NCBI GenBank assembly: GCA_016713505.1 | Contig: JADJPA010000001.1 | Coordinates: 806,001-870,000, forward strand | Length of the DNA: 64,000 nt | Direction: 5' to 3' | Source of the DNA: Candidatus Competibacteraceae bacterium | GTDB lineage: Bacteria; Pseudomonadota; Gammaproteobacteria; Competibacterales; Competibacteraceae | In this document: positions 57,812-64,000 of the stretch, one piece after another | Position numbering within the stretch: position 1 is the first letter of the stretch | Layout: each line of letters opens with the position of its first letter | Notes under the pieces: model-generated | Told to the model about the DNA's origin: nothing | What the model saw: the letters and a program-made list of their open reading frames with translations, nothing else | Databases searched by the model: none | Translations under genes and position numbers: made by a program

Positions 57812-59346
57812 GCGGATTGTTTCCGTTCCACGGCGGTTTGAAAACGGTTCGCCACAAAACCGAATCCAACCAGCAACCGATCCGCTCCGCCGCGCTGCCG
57901 AAACAGTTGACGGTACCGTTGCGCCAGCACATTGGAGCCATCGCCAAGCCGGTGGTCCAAGCCGGCGAGCGGGTGCTGAAAGGGCAGCTGATCGGTCAGC
58001 CTGACGGTTATATCAGCGCCGCCGTGCACGCGCCGACTTCCGGCGTGGTGACAGCGGTGGACCAACAGCCGGTGCCGCATCCCTCCGGGTTGCCGGATTG
58101 GTGCGTGACCATCGAGAGCGACGGCGCGGAACGCTGGATCGAGCGGGAGCCGGTGGATTTCCGGCGGCTGCATCCCAGCGAGTTGCGTAATATCCTGCGC
58201 GCCGCCGGCATTGTCGGTTTGGGCGGGGCGGCGTTTCCCAGCGCGGTCAAGCTGAATTTGAGCGGGCATTGCGAGCGGTTGGACTGCTTGATCCTGAACG
58301 GCGCCGAATGCGAGCCGTGGATCAGCTGCGACGACCGGCTCATGCGGGAGCGGGCGGCCGAAATCATGGCCGGCCTGCACGTCATGGTGCATTTGCTGGA
58401 ACCGCGCGAGGTGTTGATCGGGATCGAGGATGACAAACCGGAAGCCATCGCGGCAATGGCGGCGGCCTGCGCCGGCACCGGGTACGCCGTGCGGTCGGTA
58501 CCGACCCGCTATCCCAGCGGCAGCGTCAAGCAACTGGTCAAGTTGCTGACCGGCAAGGAAACGCCGGTCGATGGCTTGCCGGTCGATGTCGGCGTGCAGT
58601 GTTTCAACGTCGCCACCGCTTATACCATCCATCGCGCCATCGACTGCGGCGAGCCGGTGCTGTCCCGCATCGTTACCGTGACCGGCCACATCCATCAACC
58701 ACAAAATCTGGACGTGTTGCTCGGAACCTCGGTGGCGGAGCTGATCGCCCAGGGCGGCGGTTATCGGGACGGAGTGCGGCGGCTGATCATGGGGGGACCG
58801 CTGATGGGTTTCGCCCTGCACGATGACCGGGTGCCGGTGACCAAAGCCACCAATTGCATTCTCGCCGCCAGCGCGGCGGAGTTGGCCCCGGAGCAGCCGG
58901 TCATGCCCTGCATCCGCTGCGGGGCCTGCGCGGACGCCTGTCCGGCGGATCTGTTGCCGCAACAGTTGTACTGGCACGCCCGCGCCAAGGAGTTCGACAA
59001 GGCCCAGGATTACCACTTGTTCAGTTGCATCGAGTGCGGCTGTTGCAGCTACGTGTGTCCGAGTCGCATCCCGCTGGTGCAATACTACCGCTACGCCAAG
59101 AATGAAATTTGGGCGCAAGAGAAAGAGAAGCAAAAAGCCGAACTGGCCCGGCAGCGCCATCAAGCCAGACTGGAGCGGCTGGAGCGCGAAAAACAGGAGC
59201 GGGACGCCAAGCTGCGGCAAAAGGCGCCGCCCCGTCCTGAGACGACCGCTGAAAAGCCCTCGATCGAAGCGGCCGTGGCCCGCGCCAAGGCGGCGCCGGC
59301 GCCTGAATCGGAACCCGCTGTAGAAGCCGGACGACAGAACGGTTGA
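57808..59346 (+). CDS. rnfC: Rnf complex NADH-binding subunit C
   Basis: A 512-residue subunit carrying FMN/NADH binding and two [4Fe-4S] clusters. It shows GGLKTVRHK near the start, the nucleotide motif GLGGAAFPSAVKL (about residues 136-148), CIRCGACADACPADL and CIECGCCSYVCPSR cluster motifs, and a C-terminal charged coiled-coil region (KEKQKAELARQRHQARLERLE) followed by an Ala/Pro-rich tail. This tail is much shorter than in E. coli RsxC. ATG 57808 overlaps the rnfB stop. Confidence 0.96.
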   Translation: MSGLFPFHGGLKTVRHKTESNQQPIRSAALPKQLTVPLRQHIGAIAKPVVQAGERVLKGQLIGQPDGYISAAVHAPTSGVVTAVDQQPVPHPSGLPDWCVTIESDGAERWIEREPVDFRRLHPSELRNILRAAGIVGLGGAAFPSAVKLNLSGHCERLDCLILNGAECEPWISCDDRLMRERAAEIMAGLHVMVHLLEPREVLIGIEDDKPEAIAAMAAACAGTGYAVRSVPTRYPSGSVKQLVKLLTGKETPVDGLPVDVGVQCFNVATAYTIHRAIDCGEPVLSRIVTVTGHIHQPQNLDVLLGTSVAELIAQGGGYRDGVRRLIMGGPLMGFALHDDRVPVTKATNCILAASAAELAPEQPVMPCIRCGACADACPADLLPQQLYWHARAKEFDKAQDYHLFSCIECGCCSYVCPSRIPLVQYYRYAKNEIWAQEKEKQKAELARQRHQARLERLEREKQERDAKLRQKAPPRPETTAEKPSIEAAVARAKAAPAPESEPAVEAGRQNG

Positions 59347-59352
59347 GCGGCC

Positions 59353-60390
59353 ATGCGCTTTAGAACGATCACCTCGCCGCACGTCCTGGGTGAAACCAGC
59401 GTCGGCCAGGTCATGCGCCGAGTGCTGTATGCGATGTTGCCCGGCATCGCGGCCCTGGTCTGGTTTTTCGGCTGGGGCGTGCTGGTCAATCTGGCGCTCG
59501 CCACCGCTGTCGCCCTGTGCGCGGAAGCGGCGCTGCTGGCGGCGCGCGGCAAGCCGTTGGCGCTGCATCTGAACGATTGCAGCGCCGTGGTCACCGCTTG
59601 GTTGCTGGCCGTGGCCTTGCCGCCGCTGGCTCCGTGGTGGATGACCACGATCGGCGTATTGGCCGCGATCGTCGTGGCCAAGCATCTGTACGGTGGTTTG
59701 GGCTATAACCCGTTCAATCCGGCCATGATCGGTTATGTGGTATTGCTGGTTTCCTTTCCGCGTGAGATGAGCGCTTGGCCGATCCCGCACGGCTTGGGCC
59801 AAGCGCACGCCATGAGCTTGGCCGAGACGGTGCAAGCGGTTTTCAACGGAGTGTTGCCGGTTCGGTTCGCGCCGGACGCGCTGACCGGCGCGACCCCGCT
59901 GGATGTGCTCCGCACCAAGCTCGGTTTGGGCTTGAGCGTCACCGAGATTCGCAACAGTCCGGTGTTCGGCATCGTTGCCGGCAGCGGCTGGGAATGGGCG
60001 GCCTTAGGCTTTTTGGCCGGCGGTTTGTGGCTGGTTTACACGCGCACGGCGGCGTGGCAGATTCCGGTTGGGATGTTGGGAAGTTTGACGGTCATCTCGA
60101 CGATTTTTTATGGGATCGACTCGCAACGCTATGCGCCGCCGTGGTTTCATTTGTGGAGCGGGGCGGCGATTTTTGGCGCGTTCTTCATCGCCACCGACCC
60201 GGTCACTGCCAGCACCACGCCGCGCGGCCGGCTGATCTACGGCGCTGGCATCGGCATTCTGGTTTACCTCATCCGCGGCTTCGGCGGCTATCCCGACGGA
60301 GTGGCTTTCGCGGTGCTGCTGATGAACATCGCCGCGCCGGCCATCGATTTGTATACGCAGCCGCGCGTGTTCGGAGCGCGGCGGGGATGA
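59353..60390 (+). CDS. rnfD: Rnf complex membrane subunit D
   Basis: A 345-residue integral membrane protein of the NqrB/RnfD family with about nine helices. The covalent FMN threonine motif is in DALTGATPLDVL near residue 181, GGLGYNPFNPAMIGYV marks the conserved helix, and the C-terminal part has FFIATDPVTASTTPRGR. It is thought to help form the ion-translocation path. It begins six bases after rnfC and its stop overlaps rnfG. Confidence 0.95.
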   Translation: MRFRTITSPHVLGETSVGQVMRRVLYAMLPGIAALVWFFGWGVLVNLALATAVALCAEAALLAARGKPLALHLNDCSAVVTAWLLAVALPPLAPWWMTTIGVLAAIVVAKHLYGGLGYNPFNPAMIGYVVLLVSFPREMSAWPIPHGLGQAHAMSLAETVQAVFNGVLPVRFAPDALTGATPLDVLRTKLGLGLSVTEIRNSPVFGIVAGSGWEWAALGFLAGGLWLVYTRTAAWQIPVGMLGSLTVISTIFYGIDSQRYAPPWFHLWSGAAIFGAFFIATDPVTASTTPRGRLIYGAGIGILVYLIRGFGGYPDGVAFAVLLMNIAAPAIDLYTQPRVFGARRG

Positions 60391-61034
60391 AGACGCTGGC
60401 GCGCAACATGGGCATCGCCGCCCTGATCCTGTTTGGCTTCGCCATCGTCGGGACCGGCTTGGTGGCGCTGACCTATTCCAGCACCAAGGACATCATCGCC
60501 GAGGCGCAACGGGCGGCGTTGGAGTCCAGCCTGAATCAACTGGTGCCGGCGGATCGTTACGACAATCGCGTGGTCGAGGATCGCATCGAGATAACCGCGC
60601 CGGAGTGGCTGGGAACCGACGAGCCGGTGACGGTGTATCGCGCTCGCAAGAACGGCCAGCCGGTGGCGCTGTTCGCCACGCCGACCGCGCCGGACGGCTA
60701 CAGCGGGCCGATCCAATTGCTGATCGGCGTCTATGCCGATGGGAGCTTGGCCGGCGTGCGGGTGCTGGCGCACAAGGAAACGCCGGGCTTGGGCGATGGC
60801 ATCGACGAGAAGCGCTCGCCCTGGATTCTGGCGTTTGCCGGCAAGTCGCTGGACAATCCCCGGCCGGACGCCTGGAAAGTCAAGAAGGACGGCGGCGCGT
60901 TCGACCAGTTTACCGGAGCGACCATCACGCCGCGCGCCGTGGTCAAGGCCACCCGCACGTTTCTGGAGTATGTAAAGACGCAGCGCGAACGGCTGTTCGC
61001 GCCGCCGATCACCGTCAAGGGGCCACCGTCATGA
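60387..61034 (+). CDS. rnfG: Rnf complex FMN-binding subunit G
   Basis: A 215-residue subunit with an N-terminal membrane helix (about residues 8-28) and a periplasmic FMN-binding domain. The flavin is attached at the threonine of TGATITPRAVV near residue 179. GVYADGSLAGVRVLAHKETPGLGDGID is the conserved upstream region. ATG 60387 overlaps rnfD. The stop overlaps rnfE (ATGA). Confidence 0.95.
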   Translation: MKTLARNMGIAALILFGFAIVGTGLVALTYSSTKDIIAEAQRAALESSLNQLVPADRYDNRVVEDRIEITAPEWLGTDEPVTVYRARKNGQPVALFATPTAPDGYSGPIQLLIGVYADGSLAGVRVLAHKETPGLGDGIDEKRSPWILAFAGKSLDNPRPDAWKVKKDGGAFDQFTGATITPRAVVKATRTFLEYVKTQRERLFAPPITVKGPPS

Positions 61035-61726
61035 GCGAAACCCGCTACCAGCAAATCCTGAAAAATGGGATCTGGACGCAAAACACCGGTTTTGTGGCGC
61101 TGTTGGGGCTCTGTCCGCTGCTGGCGACCTCCAATTCGGTGGTCAACGCATTGGGTTTGGGCTTGGCGACCACGTTGGTGCTGCTGATGTCGAATGTCGC
61201 CATTTCGCTGATCCGCAATCTGGTGCGGCCGGAGGTGCGAATTCCGGTGTTTGTCATGGTGATCGCCTGCGTGGTGACCGCCGTGGAACTGGCGATGCAC
61301 GCGTTCCTGCCGGGGCTTTACACCGTGCTCGGCATTTTCATTCCCTTGATCGTCACCAACTGCTGCGTGATCGGGCGGGCTGAGGCGTTCGCGTTCAAGC
61401 ACGGTGTGGCCAAATCGGCGGTGGACGGCATCGCCACCGGACTGGGCTTCACGCTGGCGCTGGTGCTGCTGGGCGCGCTGCGGGAAGTCTTGGGCCAGGG
61501 CACCTTGTTCGGTCAGGCGGAATTGCTGTTCGGTGAGTCGGGCAAGGGACTGACTCTACACTTGATCGATGGCTATCGCGGTTTTCTGCTGGCGATTCTG
61601 CCACCCGGCGCGTTTATCGGACTAGGGTGTTTGATCGCCATTAAAAACGTGCTCGATGCTCGCGCCAAGCGCCGGCGTGAGGCTAAACCGGCCCTGATCG
61701 CGCGACCGGAGGAGGTTCCAGGCTGA
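61031..61726 (+). CDS. rnfE: Rnf complex subunit E
   Basis: A 231-residue six-helix membrane subunit paralogous to RnfA. It has a short polar N-terminus (YQQILKNGIWTQNTGFVALLGLCPLLATSN), the LGLGLATTLVLLMSN helix, and IVTNCCVIGRAEAFA with cysteines in the membrane cluster region. It completes rnfABCDGE. No rnfH is seen after it. Confidence 0.95.
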   Translation: MSETRYQQILKNGIWTQNTGFVALLGLCPLLATSNSVVNALGLGLATTLVLLMSNVAISLIRNLVRPEVRIPVFVMVIACVVTAVELAMHAFLPGLYTVLGIFIPLIVTNCCVIGRAEAFAFKHGVAKSAVDGIATGLGFTLALVLLGALREVLGQGTLFGQAELLFGESGKGLTLHLIDGYRGFLLAILPPGAFIGLGCLIAIKNVLDARAKRRREAKPALIARPEEVPG

Positions 61727-61905
61727 GCGCGCCCCGAATGCTCGCCGGTCTGGTGGCGCCGTCGAACGGGTCTGGCGCCCGCTGCGAGGTACGAAAATTC
61801 ATCCCGACCGACGAGAGGCATTTCCCCGTCGGCGACAGGAGCTAGGGCGGTTTGACGCGATGATCGGCTGAACAACTGGATGGCCGGACTTTCCAGCGGC
61901 TGACG

Positions 61906-62508
61906 CTAGCGTTGTTTCGATTTGTGTTTGGGCGTCTCTGGCTGATGGGCGTTTGCAGGGACTGCTCGTGGCCCGTTCTCGGTCAGCGACTTCAAGAACA
62001 ATTGCTCCGCCGCCAGCCAGAAATCGAGCGAGGAGCCGTACTGGCGTCCTGCCGCCTCCCAAAGCTGGTAAGCGGATTTGCGGATTTGTTCCAGATAGCT
62101 CGCCGGTGAAAAGGTTTCGAACGTTCTAGCCAGCACTTCTTCGGTACCGAAGCTGGCGCCAGCGCTGCGGGCCGCCGATTCGGTCAGCAGACGCACGTGT
62201 TTTTCCGCGGCCAGCCAATATTCCATGGAGCGCTCGCGCTGCTCGGCGCTGGCTTGCCACATGTTGTGGGCGAGTTCGCGAACGCGGTAAAGATAAAGGG
62301 CGCGTAGGGCCGAGGGCCAAGCGGTCGCGGTTTCCGCGACCGAAGCGGCGGCGGTGTTCGCTCGGCGCGCCGAATCGGCGGTCAGTTCAATAATCATCTG
62401 TTCCGCCATGACCCAAAAATCCAGGGCCGTCCGGCTGAAATCGCTACCGGCCGTCAGCCAAATGTGATAGGCAAGGTTGCGAATATCGTGCTCCAAATCG
62501 TTTTCCAT
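61906..62508 (-). CDS. Triple-repeat DUF2934-type protein
   Basis: A 200-residue protein made of three diverged copies of a unit about 66 residues long. Each begins with a helix pair like IRxxAYxxWxxAGxxxxxSLDFWLAAEQ, starting at residues 9, 76 and 142, followed by an LTESAARSA-like stretch. The unit resembles DUF2934, a short family of unknown function usually present as a single copy in small proteins. There is no signal peptide or membrane helix; the C-terminus is Lys/Arg-rich. It is on the minus strand between rnfE and nth, opposite to both. An interaction or scaffold role is a guess. Confidence 0.7.
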   Translation of the reverse strand: MENDLEHDIRNLAYHIWLTAGSDFSRTALDFWVMAEQMIIELTADSARRANTAAASVAETATAWPSALRALYLYRVRELAHNMWQASAEQRERSMEYWLAAEKHVRLLTESAARSAGASFGTEEVLARTFETFSPASYLEQIRKSAYQLWEAAGRQYGSSLDFWLAAEQLFLKSLTENGPRAVPANAHQPETPKHKSKQR

Positions 62509-62596
62509 GGTCGTGGGTTCTCTCGTCTCTAGGGCCGGTCGTTTTTTCGATCAGCACCACTCGCCGCTAGGGCGGAGGCGCTTGATCTGAGGATTA

Positions 62597-62623
62597 TTGA
62601 CATCGATTAATTTAGTTTATAGC
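62597..62623 (+). promoter_or_regulatory. Candidate promoter for nth
   Basis: TTGACA at 62597-62602 and TATAGC at 62618-62623 are separated by 15 bases, in the A/T-rich part of the divergent gap between the DUF2934-type gene and nth. The -35 is perfect, but the spacing is two bases short of optimal. It points towards nth, whose start lies about 80 bases on. Confidence 0.35.
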
Positions 62624-62701
62624 CCCATTAAAATTAGTTGAGAAAATATTTAAGACGATTCGCGCCAAATCTACAGGGTTCCCCACGACGTCCCGATACT
62701 C

Positions 62702-63340
62702 ATGGATTCCACAAAAGCCCAGCAATTGTTCGAGCGCTTGCGGGCCGCCCGCCCGAAGCCGACCACCGAACTGCGCTACCGCAGCCCGTTCGAGCTGCTG
62801 GTGGCGGTCATCCTGTCGGCTCAAGCCACCGATAAAAAAGTCAACGAGGCGACCGAACCGCTGTTTCGGCTCGCCAATACCCCGCAAGCCCTGCTGGCGT
62901 TGGGCGAGGCCAAGTTGAAGGATTCCATCAAGACCATCGGCTTGTACAATATGAAAGCCGCGAACATTCGCAAGACCTGTACCTTGTTGTTGCAGCGGCA
63001 CGGCGGGGAGGTGCCCAACGACCGGGCGGCCCTGGAAGCCTTGCCGGGGGTCGGCCGCAAGACGGCCAACGTGATTCTCAATACCGCGTTCGGCCAGCCC
63101 ACCATCGCCGTTGACACGCATATTTTTCGCGTCGCCAATCGTACCGGACTGGCGCCGGGCAAGACCGTGCGCGAGGTGGAAGAGGGGCTGTTGCGCGTGA
63201 CGCCGCCGGCGTTCAAACCGGACGCCCATCACTGGCTGATCCTACACGGGCGCTACGTGTGTACCGCCCGCAAGCCGCATTGTCCGGATTGCCCGATCCG
63301 CGAGCTTTGCGCCCATTCCGCCAAGACGGGGGTGATCTGA
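62702..63340 (+). CDS. nth: Endonuclease III
   Basis: A 212-residue DNA glycosylase/AP lyase removing oxidised pyrimidines. It has the helix-hairpin-helix LEALPGVGRKTANVI with the catalytic lysine, the Asp of AVDTHIFRVANR, and a C-terminal [4Fe-4S] loop with Cys spacing C-x6-C-x2-C-x5-C (CTARKPHC...CPIRELC). It follows the rnf operon, as in E. coli, with one extra opposed gene between. The TGA overlaps the next ATG (TGATG). Confidence 0.96.
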   Translation: MDSTKAQQLFERLRAARPKPTTELRYRSPFELLVAVILSAQATDKKVNEATEPLFRLANTPQALLALGEAKLKDSIKTIGLYNMKAANIRKTCTLLLQRHGGEVPNDRAALEALPGVGRKTANVILNTAFGQPTIAVDTHIFRVANRTGLAPGKTVREVEEGLLRVTPPAFKPDAHHWLILHGRYVCTARKPHCPDCPIRELCAHSAKTGVI

Positions 63341-63768
63341 TGTTTGGTGGCGACCGCGACAGTTTGCGCCGCTATTACAGTACGGTTTGGAGCAAGGCGA
63401 GCGCCGGCCAACCGCTGGAGCCCCTCGATCACTTGATTGCCAGCGTCATTCGAGCGCACCCCGAGTACCAAGCCATGCTGCGGGATGCCGAAGCCAATCT
63501 GGGGCGCGACTACACGCCTGAAACCGGCCAGACCAACCCGTTCCTGCACATGGGAATGCACATCGCGGTGCAGGAGCAATTGGCCGGCAATCGCCCGGAC
63601 GGTATTCGGGAAGTGTATCAACAGCTGAGCCAGCGGCTCGGAGACAGCCACGCCGTCGAACATCAAATGATGGAATGCTTGGGTGAAACGTTGTGGGAGG
63701 CGCAGCGCGCCGGGCGGGAACCGGACCAACACGCCTATCTGAAACGCTTGCGGCGGCTGATCCGTTAA
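63340..63768 (+). CDS. DUF1841 family protein
   Basis: A 142-residue soluble protein. Its start FGGDRDSLRRYYSTVWSKASAGQPLEPLD and the NPFLHMGMHIAVQEQL region match DUF1841, a proteobacterial family of unknown function. ATG 63340 overlaps the nth stop, so the two are translationally coupled and the gene may act in the same context, which is unproven. A longer open frame starting inside nth is not required. Confidence 0.85.
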   Translation: MFGGDRDSLRRYYSTVWSKASAGQPLEPLDHLIASVIRAHPEYQAMLRDAEANLGRDYTPETGQTNPFLHMGMHIAVQEQLAGNRPDGIREVYQQLSQRLGDSHAVEHQMMECLGETLWEAQRAGREPDQHAYLKRLRRLIR

Positions 63769-63801
63769 GCCGCTGCTTTCGACCGGGCAAGAGGGCAAAA
63801 T

Positions 63802-63819
63802 GCCGGGCGGGTTCCCGGC
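63802..63819. terminator. Bidirectional hairpin between convergent genes
   Basis: GCCGGG (63802-63807) and CCCGGC (63814-63819) form a six-pair GC stem with a 6-base loop. On the minus strand it is followed by ATTTTGCCC, on the plus strand by GTTGTTCGG. It lies between the stop of the DUF1841 gene and the stop of the leftward DUF2189-type gene, so it can serve both. Confidence 0.6.
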
Positions 63820-63849
63820 GTTGTTCGGTAAGTGGCCGTTGCCGTGCGA

Positions 63850-64000
63850 TCAGAACGGTTGCTGTTCGATGGTGCTGTCATCGACCAAATCCCGGTAAGC
63901 GTGCCAGGAGGCGTGACCGATCAACGGCAATACCACGGCGAGGCCGAGATAAAAGGTGATCAGGCCGATCCCGGTAAAGACGGCGATCAGAACGGCCCAC
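63850..64000 (-). CDS. DUF2189-like membrane protein, C-terminal part
   Basis: The minus strand is open from the right window edge to a stop at 63850-63852. The 49 visible residues end a membrane protein: a helix WAVLIAVFTGIGLITFYLGLAVVLPLIGH, then HASWHAYRDLVDDS and a short tail. The PLIGHASWHAYRDLV signature is typical of the C-terminus of DUF2189 proteins, multi-span membrane proteins sometimes annotated as oxidase-subunit-like. The rest lies outside the window. Confidence 0.7.
   Translation of the reverse strand, partial: WAVLIAVFTGIGLITFYLGLAVVLPLIGHASWHAYRDLVDDSTIEQQPF

Noticed and set aside
57757..59835. 692-codon minus-strand open frame opposite rnfC
   Set aside because: Low-complexity His/Arg/Gln-rich shadow. 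The plus strand carries RnfC with cluster motifs.
1..64000. CRISPR array, tRNA or rRNA genes
   Set aside because: No regularly spaced repeats, no cloverleaf-like sequence and no rRNA-like stretches were seen in any intergenic gap.

Overview
The window is a GC-rich (by eye, about 60%) stretch of chromosome from an aerobic to microaerobic gammaproteobacterium. The gene orders mlaFEDCB-ibaG-murA-hisGDC, kdsD-kdsC-lptC-lptA-lptB-rpoN-hpf-ptsN, rnfABCDGE-nth and the quinol-oxidising petABC set are gammaproteobacterial. An affiliation near the Chromatiales/Competibacter-like lineages is plausible, but I cannot confirm it without a search. Almost everything is core metabolism. I see no CRISPR array, tRNA, rRNA, prophage or intact insertion sequence.

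Layout: (1) 1-4.8 kb holds scattered single genes: a partial periplasmic binding protein, a PilZ protein, a PEBP/YbhB-like protein, an acyl-CoA/benzoate-CoA-type ligase, a fragment of an IS256-type transposase, and a DUF2244 membrane protein. (2) 4.9-12.6 kb is an aa3-type cytochrome c oxidase locus: coxB, coxA, a small membrane protein, ctaG, coxC, an opposed DUF2909 gene, SURF1, a Sco-like thioredoxin-fold protein, ctaA (heme A synthase) and ctaB/cyoE (heme O synthase). (3) 12.8-21.6 kb is a complete cbb3 oxidase locus: ccoNOQP, then ccoG, a long fixH/ccoH, ccoI, ccoS and a possible 33-residue membrane peptide. (4) 21.7-26.6 kb has birA-coaX, a small secreted protein, a broken RidA-like gene, a comB-like phosphatase, gmhA/diaA, a BON-domain lipoprotein and sspB. 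(5) 26.7-39.6 kb is all on the minus strand: petABC (cytochrome bc1), a second periplasmic binding protein, a Nif3-like protein, hisC, hisD, hisG, murA, ibaG/bolA and mlaBCDEF.

(6) 40-43.8 kb has pyruvate phosphate dikinase and a YpfJ-type zinc protease. (7) 44-53.8 kb is a long plus-strand run for Kdo synthesis and LPS transport (kdsD, kdsC, lptC, lptA, lptB), then rpoN, hpf and a regulatory phosphotransferase set (ptsN, hprK, rapZ, NPr, enzyme I). (8) 53.8-56.4 kb has a PlsC-type acyltransferase, a NudC-like Nudix hydrolase and argF. (9) 56.6-64 kb is rnfABCDGE, a triple-repeat DUF2934-type protein, nth, a DUF1841 gene and the 3' end of a DUF2189-type membrane protein.

Together the genes describe a flexible electron-transfer inventory: bc1 feeding both a low-affinity aa3 and a high-affinity cbb3 oxidase, plus the ion-translocating Rnf complex linking NADH and ferredoxin. 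Their cofactor and assembly genes lie beside them. Most operons show ATGA or TGATG stop-start overlaps, which fixes many start codons. I did not find a convincing undescribed system. The most unusual items are the triple-repeat DUF2934 protein between rnfE and nth, the putative 33-residue membrane peptide after ccoS, the multi-span N-terminal extension on FixH, and an HprK-containing regulatory PTS without any transport component in view.
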